The translations under genes and the position numbers were made by a program. A DNA stretch of 64,000 bases from Streptomyces sp. A 4/2. GTDB lineage: Bacteria; Actinomycetota; Actinomycetes; Streptomycetales; Streptomycetaceae. Below are positions 25,048 through 35,098 of the stretch, in pieces; the first letter of the stretch is position 1; every line of letters starts with the position of its first letter. The notes below the pieces were generated by a model that did not search any database, had not been told where the DNA came from, and worked only from the letters and a program-made list of their open reading frames with translations. The stretch lies in the NCBI RefSeq assembly GCF_940670765.1, contig NZ_CALNVW010000050.1, positions 121,285 through 185,284 on the forward strand, given 5' to 3'.

Positions 25048-25952
25048 GACGCCCGCCCCCCGACCGTTCTGCGTCTGCGCTCCTCGTGTGCGTCCTGGCG
25101 GCCGTCGCCCCGGGTGCGCTCGGACCCGTTCCGATCGGCACGGATGTACTCCGGGAGCACGGTGGGCGGCCAGCAGCCGATGCTGAACATACCCATCGAG
25201 TACGCCTTCGCGGCGAGCGCGGTCCGGTTGGGCACCTTGAACTGCCGCAGCAGGATGCTCACGTGGTACTCGATGCCCTGACGGCTCAGGAACAGCTTGG
25301 CCGCGAGCCGTACGGTCGGGTCGCCCGCGGCGACCCCTTCGAGGACCCGCGCCGTGAGGGGCGTCAGCTTCCGCTGGGCGCCGATGAGCACCTGCTGGTC
25401 GTCGGACTTCTCGGGCGTGAACTGCACCATGATCATCTTGACCTTGCCGGCGTCGTCGTCGACCGGGAAGGCGCTCAGCTTTCCGGCGAGCGCGGTGTCG
25501 TTGAACCACATCGCGATGGACTGCCCCACCAGGCGTGCGTGGTGCCCCTGCACGAGCCTGCCGAACTGGCGCATCAGGTACTGCCGGACGCTCGGGTGGA
25601 GGAACTCGGCGAAGCTGCGCTCACAGATGTCGTCGTGGTGCCGGCCGCACTGCCCGCTGAACGCCCCGTTAACGGCCCTCACACGCAGCGTCGGATCAAG
25701 AATCGCGAGCCCGATCCCGGACCGCTCGAAGAACGACAGCACCACGTCGCCGTATTCGTCGCTGCGGATCTCCGCGTCGAAGAGAGATGAATCCGCAGGG
25801 CGAGAAGTATCGATGGAATTTGTCGACTGCCGAGGTATGAGTGCCACATCGGGCGACAAAGGAAATGGTGAATTTACGGTTGGATCCGGAGTCGAATAAA
25901 ATTCGGCTCCCTCTCGAATGTCGCTGTCCGTGCCATTCTCTGTGAAGATCAT
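25044..25952 (-). CDS. PAS-LuxR family transcriptional regulator (PimM-like)
   Basis: 302 aa. A PAS domain occupies about residues 70-180 (VVLSFFERSGIGLAILDPTLRVRAVNGAFSGQCG, SFAEFLHPSVRQYLMRQFGRLVQG). A LuxR-type HTH follows at about 190-250 (LTPLTARVLEGVAAGDPTVRLAAKLFLSRQGIEYHVSILLRQF) and the sequence then reads SIGCWPP, a C-terminal trait of PAS-LuxR polyene regulators. It is longer than PimM-type proteins, with an N-terminal extension of about 65 residues and a basic C-terminal tail. PAS-LuxR proteins bind CTVGGGAWWTCCCBAG; three close matches lie in this window at 37303, 41664 and 45520, making this their most likely ligand. Confidence 0.85.
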   Translation of the reverse strand: MIFTENGTDSDIREGAEFYSTPDPTVNSPFPLSPDVALIPRQSTNSIDTSRPADSSLFDAEIRSDEYGDVVLSFFERSGIGLAILDPTLRVRAVNGAFSGQCGRHHDDICERSFAEFLHPSVRQYLMRQFGRLVQGHHARLVGQSIAMWFNDTALAGKLSAFPVDDDAGKVKMIMVQFTPEKSDDQQVLIGAQRKLTPLTARVLEGVAAGDPTVRLAAKLFLSRQGIEYHVSILLRQFKVPNRTALAAKAYSMGMFSIGCWPPTVLPEYIRADRNGSERTRGDGRQDAHEERRRRTVGGRAS

Positions 25953-26506
25953 CTACGCCACACCTTCCCCGTTGCGTTTACCGGCGGGCGTCGGGAGCGT
26001 AAGCACGGCGGGCCCAGGGGGTCAATGCATCACTGTGACGCGAGTTAACACTGTGGTCGCCCCTGCGGGGTTCGGAGAGCGGGCGGTGCGTGGAGCCGGG
26101 ACCGACTGCCGTAACCCTGCGGACACCGCCCCCCTGCCCGAAGTCGACGTGCGGGACTTGGCGCCCGCGGCGGACGCGGGTCGGCAGGTACGGAAAGAGG
26201 GGATCGGGCCGTCCCGGATAGCCGGTTGGTGCACCGATCGGCTACCGAAGCACCGGACCGCAGCACGGCCGACGGGCCCGGGAACCGCACCGAGGGGTCG
26301 AGCCGGTGCAAACGTCCTGCACAGCGCCACTTCCTGTGGTCGAAGACGACCGACAGCGACCGGTGGAACACTCCCCGTGGGCGGATTCTCACCGACCGTA
26401 CCAGAACCGGAGTACGTTGCCTCCGGCATTGCCAGGGGCGCGTGTCCGCCTCGACCGAGGCTCAACTCACCTTGTAGTGAACGGAGATGAGGTCCTTCGT
26501 ACCGGC
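25953..26506. other. 554-bp intergenic region without a supported gene
   Basis: This lies between the PAS-LuxR start and the stop of the first LAL regulator, both on the minus strand. The 120 bp nearest the PAS-LuxR start are relatively AT-rich and probably hold its promoter. Open frames exist on both strands, but they are repetitive in composition, have no recognisable motif and no convincing ribosome-binding site. No strong hairpin or PimM-type box was seen. Confidence 0.5.
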
Positions 26507-29365
26507 TCACTGGGCGCGGTACAGATCCTCCGGCCGGACTCCCCAGCCGTACGCCGTCGCACCCGCGATCCGGCGCACCACCGGGATCAGTTCCGCCCGG
26601 CTGGACACACCCAGCCGTCGGTAGAGCCTCGTCAGGCACTTCTCCACAGCGCGCCGGGTGACATCGAGTTCATCGGCGACGCCCTGATTGGTGCGGCCCA
26701 GCGACACCAGTCCGGCGACCCGGCGCTCGGTGACGCTCAGCCAGTCGGTGCCCAGCAGGCCGACCCCGCGCGACTCGCCCTGCCCCGGCTCCGCCCAGCA
26801 CTTCAGCAGTGAGGTGCCCACCGTGTCGGCGATCCCGTCCGCCTCGGTGAAGAGGTCACGGAAGCCAGGCCGTCCCGCGGCGCGCAGCCGGGTGCCGTAC
26901 GCCATCAGCGCCCGCCCCAGCTCCAGGGTGTTGGAGCTCTCCCTCAGTACGGCGACCGATTCGGCCAGCAGGGACAGCGCGTACCGGCCGGGAACGAGCG
27001 TCCCCCACACCCGCAGGGCCCGGCCCAGGGTCGCCGACGCCCCCCACATGCGGGCCCGGTCGCACTCCTCGGCGATGAGCTCGCGCGCCGTCTCGGTCTC
27101 CCCGAGCCGCAGCAGGGCGGGCGCGGCCCAGTACGCCATCGGGAAGAGCGAGGGGTTGTGCCAGCCCGCCGCGGCAGCCCGGCGTGCGCCGTCGACCAGT
27201 TCGGCCACCAGGCCGGGCAGTTCGGACATCGGCGCGGTCTGGGCGCGCAGTGCCAGCAGCCCGACGTGCAGGACGGGCATCCCGGCGTCGCGCTGGTCCG
27301 CGCACGCGGCCTGCACCTCGCCGATCAGCCAGGGGTCGCGGGTGTCGACCGCCACCGACATCAGACCGAGTACGGACAGCCAGTCGTTGGTTCCGAGCAC
27401 GACCGAACCGGGGCCGCAGGCGTCCCGCGCGTCCGACCAGGCGTCCGCGAGGAGACCCGTGTGCTGGGCCGCCATCGCCCGCCAGCAGAGCATTCTGGTC
27501 CGCTGCCGTTCGTCGCCGCGCCCGCGTGCCGTCTCCAGCGCCATGTCCAGCCAGCTGCGGACGGGTTCGCCCGCCCCGGCCGCCGTGCCGGACGCGATCA
27601 TCAGTGAGGTCGCCGCGTACCCGGAGGCGGACGAGGCGGGCTCGCGGTCCAGCATCCGCCCCACCAGCGTGGCCACTTCGCCCGCCGGGAGCTGTCCGCC
27701 GACGGTCCCGCCGAAGGTGAGGACGGCGACGAGTTCGCGGCCCGCGGAGGTCCCGAGGTCGGCCTGCGGCCCCAGTTCCCGCAGTCGCGCGACCGCGTCG
27801 GCCGACGCGGTGGGACTGCCGAGTCCGGCCAGCCGGGCACGGGCTTCGAGCCGGGCCGCCAGGTCAGCGGTGCCGGGGTCCGGCGTCCCCGAGCCGGCCA
27901 ACGCCGCGCGGGCGCACTCGATCGCCTCGTGCGCGGCGGGCGACGCAGCCGCGGACAGGGTCAGCGGCACGCAGGCCGCGACCGCCGCGCGTTCCCGGGC
28001 GGACCCGAGCAGCGGCGCCGCCTGGGCGAGGTGTCGCAGCATCGCGGAGGTGTCGAAGTCCTGTTCCGCATCGGCCAGCGCGGCCAGGTATCCGCCGCGC
28101 CGGGGGCTGTCGAGCGGGAATTCGCGCAGCGCCCTGCGCAGGTAGCGGATCGCGCGGTAGTGGTCGCCCCTCCCGCGTGCGTCATCGGCTGCCTCGTGCA
28201 GGATCCGGGCGGCATGGGCGTGCACACCCGGGCCGACCTCCAGCAGGTGTCCTGCCACTTCCTCGGCCGGGTGGCCGGACGCGTGGAGGAACGTGGCGGC
28301 GCGCCGGTGCAGATCGTCGCAGGCCGCGAGGGAGTAGCTGTCCTCGGCGATCTCCCGTACGCACTCCCACAGCACCTCCGGTCCGTATCCGTCGGCGGAC
28401 CAGCCGAGTCTGCGCAACGCCCGTTCGGCAGCGGCCTGTTCGGCGGGGTCCAGCCGGGCGAGGCGGGCGATGAGCTGCCCCTCCGCGGGGCCGCCGAGGA
28501 GCGCCGCGCAGTAGGCGTAGCGGCGCACCGGCTCCGGGTGGCCGCTCAGCGCGGCGGCGACCCGGCCGCGCAGGCTCCACGGCGCGGGCCTGGCGAGGGC
28601 GGCGGCGAGCAGGTGGGGGTGTGCGGGCCGCCGTATCCCGGCCAGGCGTTGGCACAGGGAGTCGAGGAGCGCGGGATTGCCGCCCGCGGCCCGCGCCCAC
28701 GCCCGGCTCCCCTCGTCGGAGAGGAGGACGGACCGCTGCCCGAGGAAGGCCCTGGCGCCGTCCGCGGTGAGCGGTCCGAGCCGGATGACACGATCGGCGG
28801 CGTTCAGCATGTCCTGCACGGCGGGCAGTTCGGCCTCGGCCTCGCCGTCGCAGACCGTCACCAGCACGAGCAGTCCGGCCGGGCCCGTTGCCGTATCGGC
28901 GAACAGCCGCGCCAGCCAGTCCAGTGATGCCTCGTCGGCCCACTGCAGGTCGTCCACCAGGATCGCGACGGCGGTGTGCGCGGGGGCGCGGCCGGACGCC
29001 GACAACGCGTCCCCGAGGACCGCGCCCGGTACGCATCCGTCCAGCGCCGCGCCGCACGGGGTCCGCGGCGGGGACCAAAGCGGCTCGCCGTCGTCCGCGC
29101 CGATCGCGCTTGCGAGGACCTGCCGGGCTACGCCGGACGCGACCCCGTGCTCCAGCCGTCCGGCTGCGGCCCGCAGGACGACGAGCCCCTGCCCGTCCGC
29201 CAGTTCGGCGGCCGAGTCGAGGAACGCCGAGCGGCCCGCGCCCGGTGTCCCGGTGACCGCCACGAGTCTTCGGCCACCGGCCAGGACCGGCGCCGTCGCC
29301 GCGCCGACTGCGGCGAGGTCCTCCGCCCGGTCGTGGAGCAACGCGGGTGCCTCCGTCGTGTACAC
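26507..29365 (-). CDS. LAL-type (large ATP-binding LuxR) transcriptional regulator 1
   Basis: 952 aa. The N-terminal STAND/AAA domain has a Walker A-like GTPGAGRS (residues 39-46; Arg replaces the usual Lys) and Walker B VAILVDDLQWADEA (about 140). A long helical/TPR-like middle follows, then the C-terminal LuxR HTH (LSVTERRVAGLVSLGRTNQGVADELDVTRRAVEKCLTRLYRRLGVSSRAEL). LAL proteins are pathway-specific activators in many Streptomyces polyketide clusters. It is divergent from LAL 2 across 343 bp. The Lys-to-Arg change may weaken ATP binding. Target genes are presumed to be in this cluster. Confidence 0.9.
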   Translation of the reverse strand: MYTTEAPALLHDRAEDLAAVGAATAPVLAGGRRLVAVTGTPGAGRSAFLDSAAELADGQGLVVLRAAAGRLEHGVASGVARQVLASAIGADDGEPLWSPPRTPCGAALDGCVPGAVLGDALSASGRAPAHTAVAILVDDLQWADEASLDWLARLFADTATGPAGLLVLVTVCDGEAEAELPAVQDMLNAADRVIRLGPLTADGARAFLGQRSVLLSDEGSRAWARAAGGNPALLDSLCQRLAGIRRPAHPHLLAAALARPAPWSLRGRVAAALSGHPEPVRRYAYCAALLGGPAEGQLIARLARLDPAEQAAAERALRRLGWSADGYGPEVLWECVREIAEDSYSLAACDDLHRRAATFLHASGHPAEEVAGHLLEVGPGVHAHAARILHEAADDARGRGDHYRAIRYLRRALREFPLDSPRRGGYLAALADAEQDFDTSAMLRHLAQAAPLLGSARERAAVAACVPLTLSAAASPAAHEAIECARAALAGSGTPDPGTADLAARLEARARLAGLGSPTASADAVARLRELGPQADLGTSAGRELVAVLTFGGTVGGQLPAGEVATLVGRMLDREPASSASGYAATSLMIASGTAAGAGEPVRSWLDMALETARGRGDERQRTRMLCWRAMAAQHTGLLADAWSDARDACGPGSVVLGTNDWLSVLGLMSVAVDTRDPWLIGEVQAACADQRDAGMPVLHVGLLALRAQTAPMSELPGLVAELVDGARRAAAAGWHNPSLFPMAYWAAPALLRLGETETARELIAEECDRARMWGASATLGRALRVWGTLVPGRYALSLLAESVAVLRESSNTLELGRALMAYGTRLRAAGRPGFRDLFTEADGIADTVGTSLLKCWAEPGQGESRGVGLLGTDWLSVTERRVAGLVSLGRTNQGVADELDVTRRAVEKCLTRLYRRLGVSSRAELIPVVRRIAGATAYGWGVRPEDLYRAQ

Positions 29366-29708
29366 GGCCGTCCTCCGCCACGGCCGAAGGCGGGAACGGG
29401 AACCGTTCGGCGCCGGGCCGGAAGGAGAGCGGCATCGGTGGTCGAGCGAATGTTGAACGAGACAATACAGTCGACCGACTACAGCGGAACGTCGGGCAGC
29501 CGCACGGGATCCGCCCGCTCCACGTCGTGCGATCCGCCCCGTGCCAGGGTGCCGTCAGGACTTCTGAGGACCTTCTGAGAACGGGGCGTCGCTCGCGCAC
29601 CGGATGTCCGAACTCGGCGGTTTCCACCGGCAGATGGAACCTGGTGTCCACCTCGCTGCCGTACGTTTGTCCGACCTGGGTTCACAGTTTCGTCGTACTG
29701 TAAGAATC
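29366..29708. other. 343-bp divergent promoter region between LAL 1 and LAL 2
   Basis: No gene is supported here. The region is AT-richer than its flanks around 29450-29490 and must carry promoters for both divergent regulators. I saw no PimM-type box and no long inverted repeat. The frame of LAL 2 stays open upstream to 29604, but the ATG at 29709 gives the more typical N-terminus. Confidence 0.5.
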
Positions 29709-32366
29709 ATGAGCTCGATCCGGTCAGAGCACGACTACGCCTGGACGCCGACCGCGGCCCAGAGACACGGCCTGCCCGATACCGACCTCCTCGGGAGAGC
29801 GTGGCGGACGAGCCGGCCACTCGTCCGCGTTCCCGCCGGACCGTCCTCCGCACGCTGCGTCGTCACGCTCGGCTCGCACGCCCCGGCGCCGGTGGACAAG
29901 ATCGTCCGGCGTATCTGCGGCAGTTACGGGGAGACGGCGACGCTGCGTCGCTTCAGATGCCTCCCGCACGGCATCGGCGCCGAGTACTCCGTACTCCGGG
30001 GGCTGTTCGGGGAGCAGAGCGATGCCTGGGCACGGGCCCACCGGACGCCGTCCGAAGCACTCGCCCATGTACACGGGCTCGTCGAGCGGGCGCCTCTGGT
30101 GCTGGCCCTGGTCGATGCCCAGTGGTGCGACGCCGGTACGCTCCGCTGGATCGACCAGCTGATGCGCCGTCTGCCCGGTCGGCCGCTGACGGTCCTGCTG
30201 TCGTCGTCGCACCGCGCGCTCGGCGCCGCCGACGCGACGTTCCACGAGATCACGACCCGGGACTACTGCACGGTCGCCGAGGTCGCCGACTTCCTGACGG
30301 CCGGGGCGGGCCAGGCGGCGAGCCCCGACTACGACGACCTCGTACGGCACGACCCGCACCTGCTGCACGTGGCGCGGGCCGCCGCCGTGCTGCGCAGCAC
30401 CGACACCGACCTGGTCGGCGCCCTCACCCGTCTCCCCGCGCGGCTGGTCGGCAAGGCGCTGAAGGCCGCACGGAGCACCGGGATGATTCCCGAGCCGATG
30501 CCGCCGATGGGGGTGTCGCACCCCGTCGACGCCCTGCTCGCCGAGCTGCCCGAGGCCGAGAGCGAGCGGATGCACGCACAGGCCGCCGCGATCCTCAACG
30601 ACGCGGCCCGGCCGGTCGGGCAGGTGGCCGACCTCCTGCTGGCGCAGTCGACCCTGGACCGGCCCTGGATGGTCTCCCTCCTGAAGGAGGCCACCGCGTC
30701 CGTGTGGCCGAACAGCCCGGCGGACGCGGTGCGTTACCTGTCGCGGTTGCGTCGCCTCGACCCCGACGACGTGTCGACGCGCGTCGACCTCGCCACGGCG
30801 CTGCTCGACACCGACCCCCTCGCGGCGCTGGACCAGCTCGGCAGGCCGCTGCCGCGCACCGCGGGGCCGGCCGCCGAGGACCGCACGGTGGTACTGCTCG
30901 GACTCATCGCGCTGATGACGGGTGAACGCCCGGACACCCCGCACGCGTTGGACGAGATCCTCGGTGATCTGCGCACCGGGGTCGGCACCGGACCGCTCAG
31001 CGCCCGCTGCGCGCCCCGGGCACCCCGGCCGGGCGCCGTACGGACACACACCGGGCCGGCGGAACAGGCCGGGCCGCCGGTGGCCGACCACGCGCTCCGC
31101 GCAGGGCCACGGCCCGCCACGCCGCCGGCCACCGCCGCGCCGGGACGGCTCGCACTGGCCACCCGGGCACTGCGCGACGCACTGCGCGGCACCACGTTGC
31201 AGGACACGGTCGACGATGCCCACCAGGTGCTCCGCTGCGACCAGCCGCGCAGCGCCTGGGCGACGGTCGCCGCGGCGCGGGCCCTGAGCCTGGCCGACCA
31301 CACGGCCTCCGCGCTCGACCATCTGGGCCGGGCCGTCGCCGAGAGCCGCCACCGCGAAGAGGTGTGGGCGGAGTGCCATGCCCGTTCGGTACAGGGCTGG
31401 ATCCTGCTCCGCACCGGCGAGTTGGCCGAAGCCGTGGCCCAGGCCCAGGCCGCGCTGCGGATCGCGGAGGCACACGGCTGGGAGACGCAGACGGCTCTCC
31501 CGCTGACCACTCTGGCGATGGCCATGCTGGCCAGGTCGGACACCGACGGTGCGGAGAGGACGCTGCGCAGACTCGACGGCAGGCGGACCGACGGCTCGGT
31601 CGGGGAACACCGCCGTCTGATGGCGGCGGCCCTGATCCAGCGCAGGCGTGGCCGGCCCGAGGAGGCACTGGAGCTGCTGGATGCCTGCGGAACGAGCCTG
31701 GAGTCGGCGGGTGTCGGCAATCCGGTGTTCACCACCTGGTGGGTGGCGAGCACCGATCTGCTCATGCGGCTCGGCCGTGCGGACGAAGCCGCCGACCGGG
31801 CCGAACGGGGACGGCAGTTGGCGGAGCGGTGGCCCACCGGGCGCAGTATCGGCCTGAGCCTGCTCGCGTCGGGGATGGTCGCCACCGGGTCCGCCCGTGC
31901 GGAGCTGCTCGCCGAGAGCGTACGGACCCTGGCGACCAGCCCGGACCGGCCGTACCACGTGCTCGCCGAACTGCGCCTCGGCTGCGCCCTGCTCGAACTG
32001 GGCGACAAGAAGGCCGCGCGCGCCCATCTGCACGCGGCACGGACCCGGGCGACCCAGCACGGTCTGCTGGTCCTGGCCGGTCACGCCCGTGCCGCGCTGG
32101 CGACGGCAGGTGGCCGGGCACCGGCCGTGGGGCGCCTCTCCCAGGGCGTCCTCACCGCCGCCGAACGGCCGGTGGCGGAGCTCGCGGCGACCGGCGCGAC
32201 GAACCGCGAGATCGCCGACGCCCTCTGTCTGACGGTGCGCACCGTCGAGTACCACCTGACGAACGCCTACCGGAAGCTGGGTGTGACGGGCCGGACGGAT
32301 CTCGCGGAGCGGCTCGATCCGGACAGCGCGCGGACACCGCCGAGAGCGCTCGGCGATCCGCGATGA
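29709..32366 (+). CDS. LAL-type LuxR regulator 2, lacking a Walker A motif
   Basis: 885 aa from the ATG at 29709. The overall layout is LAL-like: an N-terminal domain with a Walker B-like LALVDAQWCDAGTLRWIDQL (about 135-150), a TPR-like helical middle with repeated Ala/Leu-rich hairpins, and a C-terminal LuxR HTH LTAAERPVAELAATGATNREIADALCLTVRTVEYHLTNAYRKLG (about 815-860). No P-loop is present where it should be; the segment reads VRVPAGPSSARCVVTLGS. The N-terminal region up to about 60 is also short. It is translationally coupled to LAL 3 (ATGA at 32363-32366), so the two are probably made together. Confidence 0.87.
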   Translation: MSSIRSEHDYAWTPTAAQRHGLPDTDLLGRAWRTSRPLVRVPAGPSSARCVVTLGSHAPAPVDKIVRRICGSYGETATLRRFRCLPHGIGAEYSVLRGLFGEQSDAWARAHRTPSEALAHVHGLVERAPLVLALVDAQWCDAGTLRWIDQLMRRLPGRPLTVLLSSSHRALGAADATFHEITTRDYCTVAEVADFLTAGAGQAASPDYDDLVRHDPHLLHVARAAAVLRSTDTDLVGALTRLPARLVGKALKAARSTGMIPEPMPPMGVSHPVDALLAELPEAESERMHAQAAAILNDAARPVGQVADLLLAQSTLDRPWMVSLLKEATASVWPNSPADAVRYLSRLRRLDPDDVSTRVDLATALLDTDPLAALDQLGRPLPRTAGPAAEDRTVVLLGLIALMTGERPDTPHALDEILGDLRTGVGTGPLSARCAPRAPRPGAVRTHTGPAEQAGPPVADHALRAGPRPATPPATAAPGRLALATRALRDALRGTTLQDTVDDAHQVLRCDQPRSAWATVAAARALSLADHTASALDHLGRAVAESRHREEVWAECHARSVQGWILLRTGELAEAVAQAQAALRIAEAHGWETQTALPLTTLAMAMLARSDTDGAERTLRRLDGRRTDGSVGEHRRLMAAALIQRRRGRPEEALELLDACGTSLESAGVGNPVFTTWWVASTDLLMRLGRADEAADRAERGRQLAERWPTGRSIGLSLLASGMVATGSARAELLAESVRTLATSPDRPYHVLAELRLGCALLELGDKKAARAHLHAARTRATQHGLLVLAGHARAALATAGGRAPAVGRLSQGVLTAAERPVAELAATGATNREIADALCLTVRTVEYHLTNAYRKLGVTGRTDLAERLDPDSARTPPRALGDPR

Positions 32367-35065
32367 GCCCGCAGCACCGGGCCCCCGGCCCGGCGGACCC
32401 GGACGGGGACCGGGTCCGGCTGGTGGAGAGGGCGGCGGAGTCGGCGGCCCTGCGGGAAGCCGTGCGGCAGGTGGCGGGCGGGGGGTCGGCCACCGTGGTC
32501 GTGCACGGCCCGCCGGGCACCGGCCGCAGCGCCCTGCTCACCGAGGCCGCGGAACTCGCCCGGGATGCCCGGCTCCAGGTCATCACGGTGAGGTGCGCAC
32601 CCGCCGACCGCGCACGCCGGTACGGGATCGCCGGGGACGTCGTCACCGCGGTGCGAGGCGCCGGTGCGCGATCGGCCGGGGAACCGTCCGGGCCACAGCC
32701 ACCGCTGGCACTCCTCGTCGACGACACCCAGTGGGCCGACCCGCACTCGCAGCGGTGGGCCCACGCGCTGACCCGTCGCCCGGTGGACCGCCCCCTGCTC
32801 CTGGTCCTCACCGGTCACGGCCCGGTGCTGCCGACGGTGCGCGCGGCGGCACGGTACGAGCTGGCGCTGCGCCCGCTGAGCCGCAACGGGGTGCGCACCC
32901 TGCTCATCGAGGCGTACGGCGAGCGTTCCTACCGCCCGCTCGTCCCGGCGGCCGTCGCCGCGACCGGCGGCAACCCCGCGGTGCTGCGGGCCACGCTCCA
33001 CCGCTGTCCGGCCCCGGCCCCGGCGGCCGGTGAACTGGGCGCGGTGGCCGACCAGGTGGGCAGGGACCAGGTACGACGGGCGCTGGCCGCACTCCCCGCG
33101 CAGCTGATCGCGCTCCTGCGGGCGAGCGCGGTGGGGAGCGGTGACCTCTCCTTCCGGCAGGTGTACGAGATCGCCGAGGTCCCGTCGTCCTGCGAGCGGG
33201 CCCGCGCGGAGCTGGCACACACCGGGCTGCTGGACGATCCGGCCCGGCCCCGGCTGCGCGACCCGCTCATGGCCGACCGGATCCTCGGCCTGATGGACGG
33301 CGCCGAGCGGCGTGAACTGTACGTCCGCGCGGTCCGGCTGGGGCGCCGCGACGGGGCACCGGCCCCGGTCCTCGGGCGGCTCGTGTCGCACACCCGGCTG
33401 ACCGAGGCGTGGGTGCCCCGGATACTGCACGCGGCGGGCGCACACGCCCGCCGGTCCGGTGACCCCGGAGGTGCGGTCGCGCTCCTCGAACGCGCCGTGG
33501 ACCGCGGGGCCACCGGCGCACTGCGGGCCGAGGTGCTGCTGGAACTCGCCATGGCACAGACCTATGTGCGGCCGGAGGCCGCCGACCGCGGATTCCACCG
33601 GGTGCTTGCCGAGGTGACCGAGCCGGAACTGTCCGGGCCCCGGCTCATCGCAGCCGATGTCCTGGCGCTGCGCGGCGGTGGCCGGGCCGCGGCGTGCGCG
33701 CTCGCTTCGGCGGGCGGCCGGGACACGGTGCCGGAGGCCGAGCGGCGCACGCTGCTCGGCCTGCACGGTCTGTCGGCCGCCGAACAGCCCACGGCCGGGC
33801 AGGCGTTCGCGCCCACCGGTCCCGTCGCGCCCGGCGGTGCCCGCACGGAACCCGCCCCGCCGCCGACCGATCCGGCGCAGGCCGCTGCCGCCGCCTGGCG
33901 CCGCTGCGCCCTCGGGACCGAACCGCACGAAGCGCGCCGTCTCGCCGCGGTGGCGCTCACCCGGGCAGCCGTCGCCGCCGGGCCCCTGGCACCCGGACTG
34001 GCCGCGGTCCGGGTGATGGCGGTCGCCGAGGACATGGACGCCGCACGCGCCGGTCTCGACCTGATCGAGGCCGAGGCCAGGCGGCGCGGGGTACGCCCCG
34101 CTGTCGGTCTGGCCATGCTGACCCGCGCCGAACTCGCCCTGCGCTGCGGAGATCTGCCCCGTGCGCGGGCCCGGCTCGCCGAGACCGTGATCGAGGTGCC
34201 CGGCGCCCACTGGCACCCCAGGGAGTTGCCCCGGCTGACCGCGCTGGGGGTGCTCGTCGACCTGGAGTCGGGCCTCGTCGACCGCGCCGAGTCCGCTCTC
34301 GCGGCGCCGCTCCCCGACGGGCACGAGTACAGCCTCGGCTGGACCGAGCTGCTGTTCGCGAGGGGCCTGCTGGAACTGTGCACCGGCCGGACCTCCGAGG
34401 CCACGACCCATCTGCGCGAGTGCGGCCGGCTGCTGCTCAACGCGGGGTGCACCAACCCCGCCGTCATGCCCTGGCGCTCCCATCTGGCCCTGGCGCAGGC
34501 GGCCACCGACCCGGAATCCGCCACCCGGTTACTCGCCGACGAGCTGGCCACGGCGCGCGCCTGGGGGGCGTCGGGCACCGTCGGCGCGGTCTATCTCCGG
34601 ACCGCTCTCGCGCTGCCGGGACCTGCGGCGGCCAGACATCTGCGGAACGCCGTACGGGTGCTGGCTGGCTCCCCCGCCCGCGCCCGGTACGCCCAGGCGA
34701 AGGTGGAGCTGGCCGCGGTACTGCTGGACGACGGACAGCCGGCGAACGGCCGCCGCATGCTGCGCGAGGCGATGGAGACGCTACGGGTGGGCGGCGGGCG
34801 CCCGACGCCCCGCGCGGACGAGGTGGCCGCACGGTACGCGGCGCTCGCCCGCACCGCACAGGTCCGCCTGACGGCGGCGCAGCTCCGGGTCGCGCTGTTC
34901 GCCGCCGAAGGCTTGCCGAACAAGGCGATCGCCCAGGCCCTGTCCATCTCCCTGCGCGCGGTGGAGCTCCATCTGACCAACAGCTACCGGGCGTTGGGGA
35001 TCAGCGGCCGGGCCGATCTGGCCGCCGCGCTGGGACTCGGCGACGGCGGCACCCCCACCGGATGA
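32363..35065 (+). CDS. LAL-type LuxR regulator 3, TTA-containing
   Basis: 900 aa. Walker A-like GPPGTGRS at residues 49-56 (Arg in the Lys position), Walker B LALLVDDTQWADPHS (about 115), a long helical middle, and C-terminal HTH LTAAQLRVALFAAEGLPNKAIAQALSISLRAVELHLTNSYRALG (about 835-880). Codon 723 is TTA (34529-34531, Leu in ATRLLADEL), the only leucine TTA seen in this gene; in Streptomyces it makes translation depend on the bldA tRNA. Its ATG overlaps the stop of LAL 2. It ends convergently with the LuxR gene at 35099. Confidence 0.9.
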   Translation: MSPQHRAPGPADPDGDRVRLVERAAESAALREAVRQVAGGGSATVVVHGPPGTGRSALLTEAAELARDARLQVITVRCAPADRARRYGIAGDVVTAVRGAGARSAGEPSGPQPPLALLVDDTQWADPHSQRWAHALTRRPVDRPLLLVLTGHGPVLPTVRAAARYELALRPLSRNGVRTLLIEAYGERSYRPLVPAAVAATGGNPAVLRATLHRCPAPAPAAGELGAVADQVGRDQVRRALAALPAQLIALLRASAVGSGDLSFRQVYEIAEVPSSCERARAELAHTGLLDDPARPRLRDPLMADRILGLMDGAERRELYVRAVRLGRRDGAPAPVLGRLVSHTRLTEAWVPRILHAAGAHARRSGDPGGAVALLERAVDRGATGALRAEVLLELAMAQTYVRPEAADRGFHRVLAEVTEPELSGPRLIAADVLALRGGGRAAACALASAGGRDTVPEAERRTLLGLHGLSAAEQPTAGQAFAPTGPVAPGGARTEPAPPPTDPAQAAAAAWRRCALGTEPHEARRLAAVALTRAAVAAGPLAPGLAAVRVMAVAEDMDAARAGLDLIEAEARRRGVRPAVGLAMLTRAELALRCGDLPRARARLAETVIEVPGAHWHPRELPRLTALGVLVDLESGLVDRAESALAAPLPDGHEYSLGWTELLFARGLLELCTGRTSEATTHLRECGRLLLNAGCTNPAVMPWRSHLALAQAATDPESATRLLADELATARAWGASGTVGAVYLRTALALPGPAAARHLRNAVRVLAGSPARARYAQAKVELAAVLLDDGQPANGRRMLREAMETLRVGGGRPTPRADEVAARYAALARTAQVRLTAAQLRVALFAAEGLPNKAIAQALSISLRAVELHLTNSYRALGISGRADLAAALGLGDGGTPTG

Positions 35066-35098
35066 AGCCCCCGGGCGGGCCGGTCCTCGGCGGCCCGG

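Noticed and set aside
25918..26490. Small open frames on both strands in the 554-bp gap between the PAS-LuxR gene and LAL 1
   Set aside because: Low-complexity composition, no recognisable motif, overlapping each other on opposite strands, no convincing ribosome-binding site.
31364..32362. Upstream extension of the LAL 3 reading frame to 31364 (1233 aa)
   Set aside because: That stretch is out of frame with the strongly LAL-like protein of 29709-32366 that covers the same DNA, and the ATG at 32363 overlaps its stop as expected for a coupled pair.
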